A stretch of 43,692 nt of DNA from a virus, in the IMG/VR virus record IMGVR_UViG_3300017946_000042, positions 1 through 43,692 of that record; one strand, 5' to 3'. The position numbers and the translations under genes were made by a program. Shown here one piece after another: positions 43,116 through 43,692 of this stretch. Below the pieces are notes generated by a model. It had not been told where the DNA came from. It was given only the letters and a program-made list of their open reading frames with translations, and made no database searches. The number at the start of each line of letters is the position of its first letter. The stretch's first letter is position 1.

Positions 43116-43510
43116 TCGACGCACTCCTCGACGGGCTCGGCTGGCTGCCAATCCAGGTTCTCGACGCGGATCGGCACCTCGGACACGCCGTCACGAAACA
43201 CCACCAGGACCGACGCTTGCGGCGCGTCGAAGCCCGAATAATCGAAGTTGTGCGAGGCTTCCCACGCGCTGAGATCGTAGGGCAGGACGCCACGCTTGCG
43301 CCCGAGCTCGGCCGCATAGAGCACGATCGCGCGCGACGCGCGATTCGCTTTCATCCGCGACCTTCGCTCCGGCTCGTTCTCGAAAACGCTCCCCGGCTTT
43401 TGAGAGAACTTCGGCTGGTCCGCACTGTTCACCGCATGCCAAGCATTGCGCTTGCGCGTTGTTTCCGCCAATTCCGAGCGAGTAATCGACTTAAAAGCTT
43501 TGCGTTTCAC
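43112..43510 (-). CDS. Conserved phage protein, first gene of the early block
   Basis: This 132-residue protein starts from GTG 43510, with GGAGG five bases upstream. ATG 43522, with its own GAGG, would add four residues and cannot be excluded. It begins MKRKAFKSITRSELAETTRK, is basic and helical, then mixed (RASRAIVLYAAELGRKRG) and acidic at the end (QPAEPVEECVE). No family is recognised. It is transcribed from the TTGACA promoter at 43630-43659. Confidence 0.6.
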   Translation of the reverse strand: MKRKAFKSITRSELAETTRKRNAWHAVNSADQPKFSQKPGSVFENEPERRSRMKANRASRAIVLYAAELGRKRGVLPYDLSAWEASHNFDYSGFDAPQASVLVVFRDGVSEVPIRVENLDWQPAEPVEECVE

Positions 43511-43629
43511 GTTCCCCTCCATTTACCGCCTCTGTCACGCCGCACCAGGATTGTTCTGGCGCCGCAGCGCCGCATCGAACGCCTTGCGGTGCGCCGGCTG
43601 GATTCGCGCGTAGTCTGGCGGGCTCACGC

Positions 43630-43659
43630 AATGTAGGCACTCCACTTAGGGGTTGTCAA
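43630..43659 (-). promoter_or_regulatory. Promoter TTGACA-18-TACATT at the right end
   Basis: On the minus strand, TTGACA (43654-43659) is followed by 18 bases and TACATT (43630-43635). Transcription would start near 43623, leaving a leader of about 110 bases before the first gene. The stretch TTGACAACCCCTAAGTGG is nearly the same as in the promoter at 40781-40810. Bases 43523-43692 hold no convincing gene. If the ends were joined, the truncated left-end gene would stop inside this -35 box. Confidence 0.75.
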
Positions 43660-43692
43660 GCGCCTTTTGTGTTCCACTCGGTTCCGCTTGTG

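Noticed and set aside
43535-43627. A 30-codon frame after the right-end promoter
   Set aside because: Its GTG would lie upstream of the expected transcription start and it has no ribosome site.

Overview
The window is a double-stranded DNA bacteriophage or prophage genome. It is GC-rich (about 60-65% by eye) and densely packed, and nearly all genes lie on the minus strand, so the gene order runs from the right end to the left end. The structural genes point to a short-tailed (podovirus-like) virion: large terminase, zinc-ribbon protein, portal, scaffold-like protein, major capsid protein, two head-tail adaptors, a nozzle-like tail protein, three large internal (ejection-type) proteins, then fibre and appendage proteins. 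Codon use, strong AGGAGG ribosome sites and resemblance of the fibre C-terminus to tail proteins of alpha- and betaproteobacterial phages suggest a high-GC proteobacterial host. That host assignment is inference. No rRNA, tRNA, CRISPR array or insertion sequence was seen. Layout in transcription order: (1) 43.7-38.7 kb, small early or accessory genes in short operons. These are driven by near-consensus promoters (TTGACA, 18-bp spacer, TACATT) and closed by matching hairpin terminators. One helix-turn-helix gene here runs on the plus strand. (2) 38.7-36.7 kb, an orphan DNA methyltransferase that appears leaderless, and very small coupled genes including a 22-residue peptide. (3) 36.7-30.4 kb, a sugar/glycan cluster: a ribbon-helix-helix regulator behind a strongly folded leader, two GT-A-like glycosyltransferases, a GDP-mannose 3,5-epimerase-like protein whose catalytic Tyr is Phe, a serine recombinase, and a TPR-glycosyltransferase fusion. 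A second promoter family (TTGNNN, 17-bp spacer, TACANN) serves this zone. (4) 30.4-25.2 kb, small conserved phage proteins, terminase, zinc ribbon and portal. (5) 25.2-24.3 kb, a three-gene plus-strand island: excisionase-like protein, unknown protein, Tat-signal protein. (6) 24.1-14.1 kb, small virion proteins, scaffold, an opposite-strand HNH endonuclease, capsid, decoration-like, adaptor and nozzle proteins, and GNAT-like proteins. (7) 14.1-8.4 kb, three internal virion proteins. (8) 8.4-0 kb, a membrane protein and tail appendage genes (LamG lectin-like, repeat proteins, a signal-peptide-bearing fibre, a beta-propeller). The window cuts a gene at its left end. Most genes are coupled by ATGA, GTGA or TGATG overlaps, which I used to choose starts. 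There are no recognisable replication, tyrosine-integrase, endolysin or spanin genes. Either they lie outside the window or the phage relies on the host and on unrecognised proteins. Joining the two ends would complete the truncated left gene as a 37-residue protein, so the window could be a closed circle cut at an arbitrary point. The most unusual points are the phage-borne glycan cluster with a Tyr-to-Phe epimerase and folded leader, a beta-repeat module inserted into three neighbouring virion proteins, a triple GPGGYPRPPWG repeat protein, and the plus-strand island with three 10-bp direct repeats at its start.
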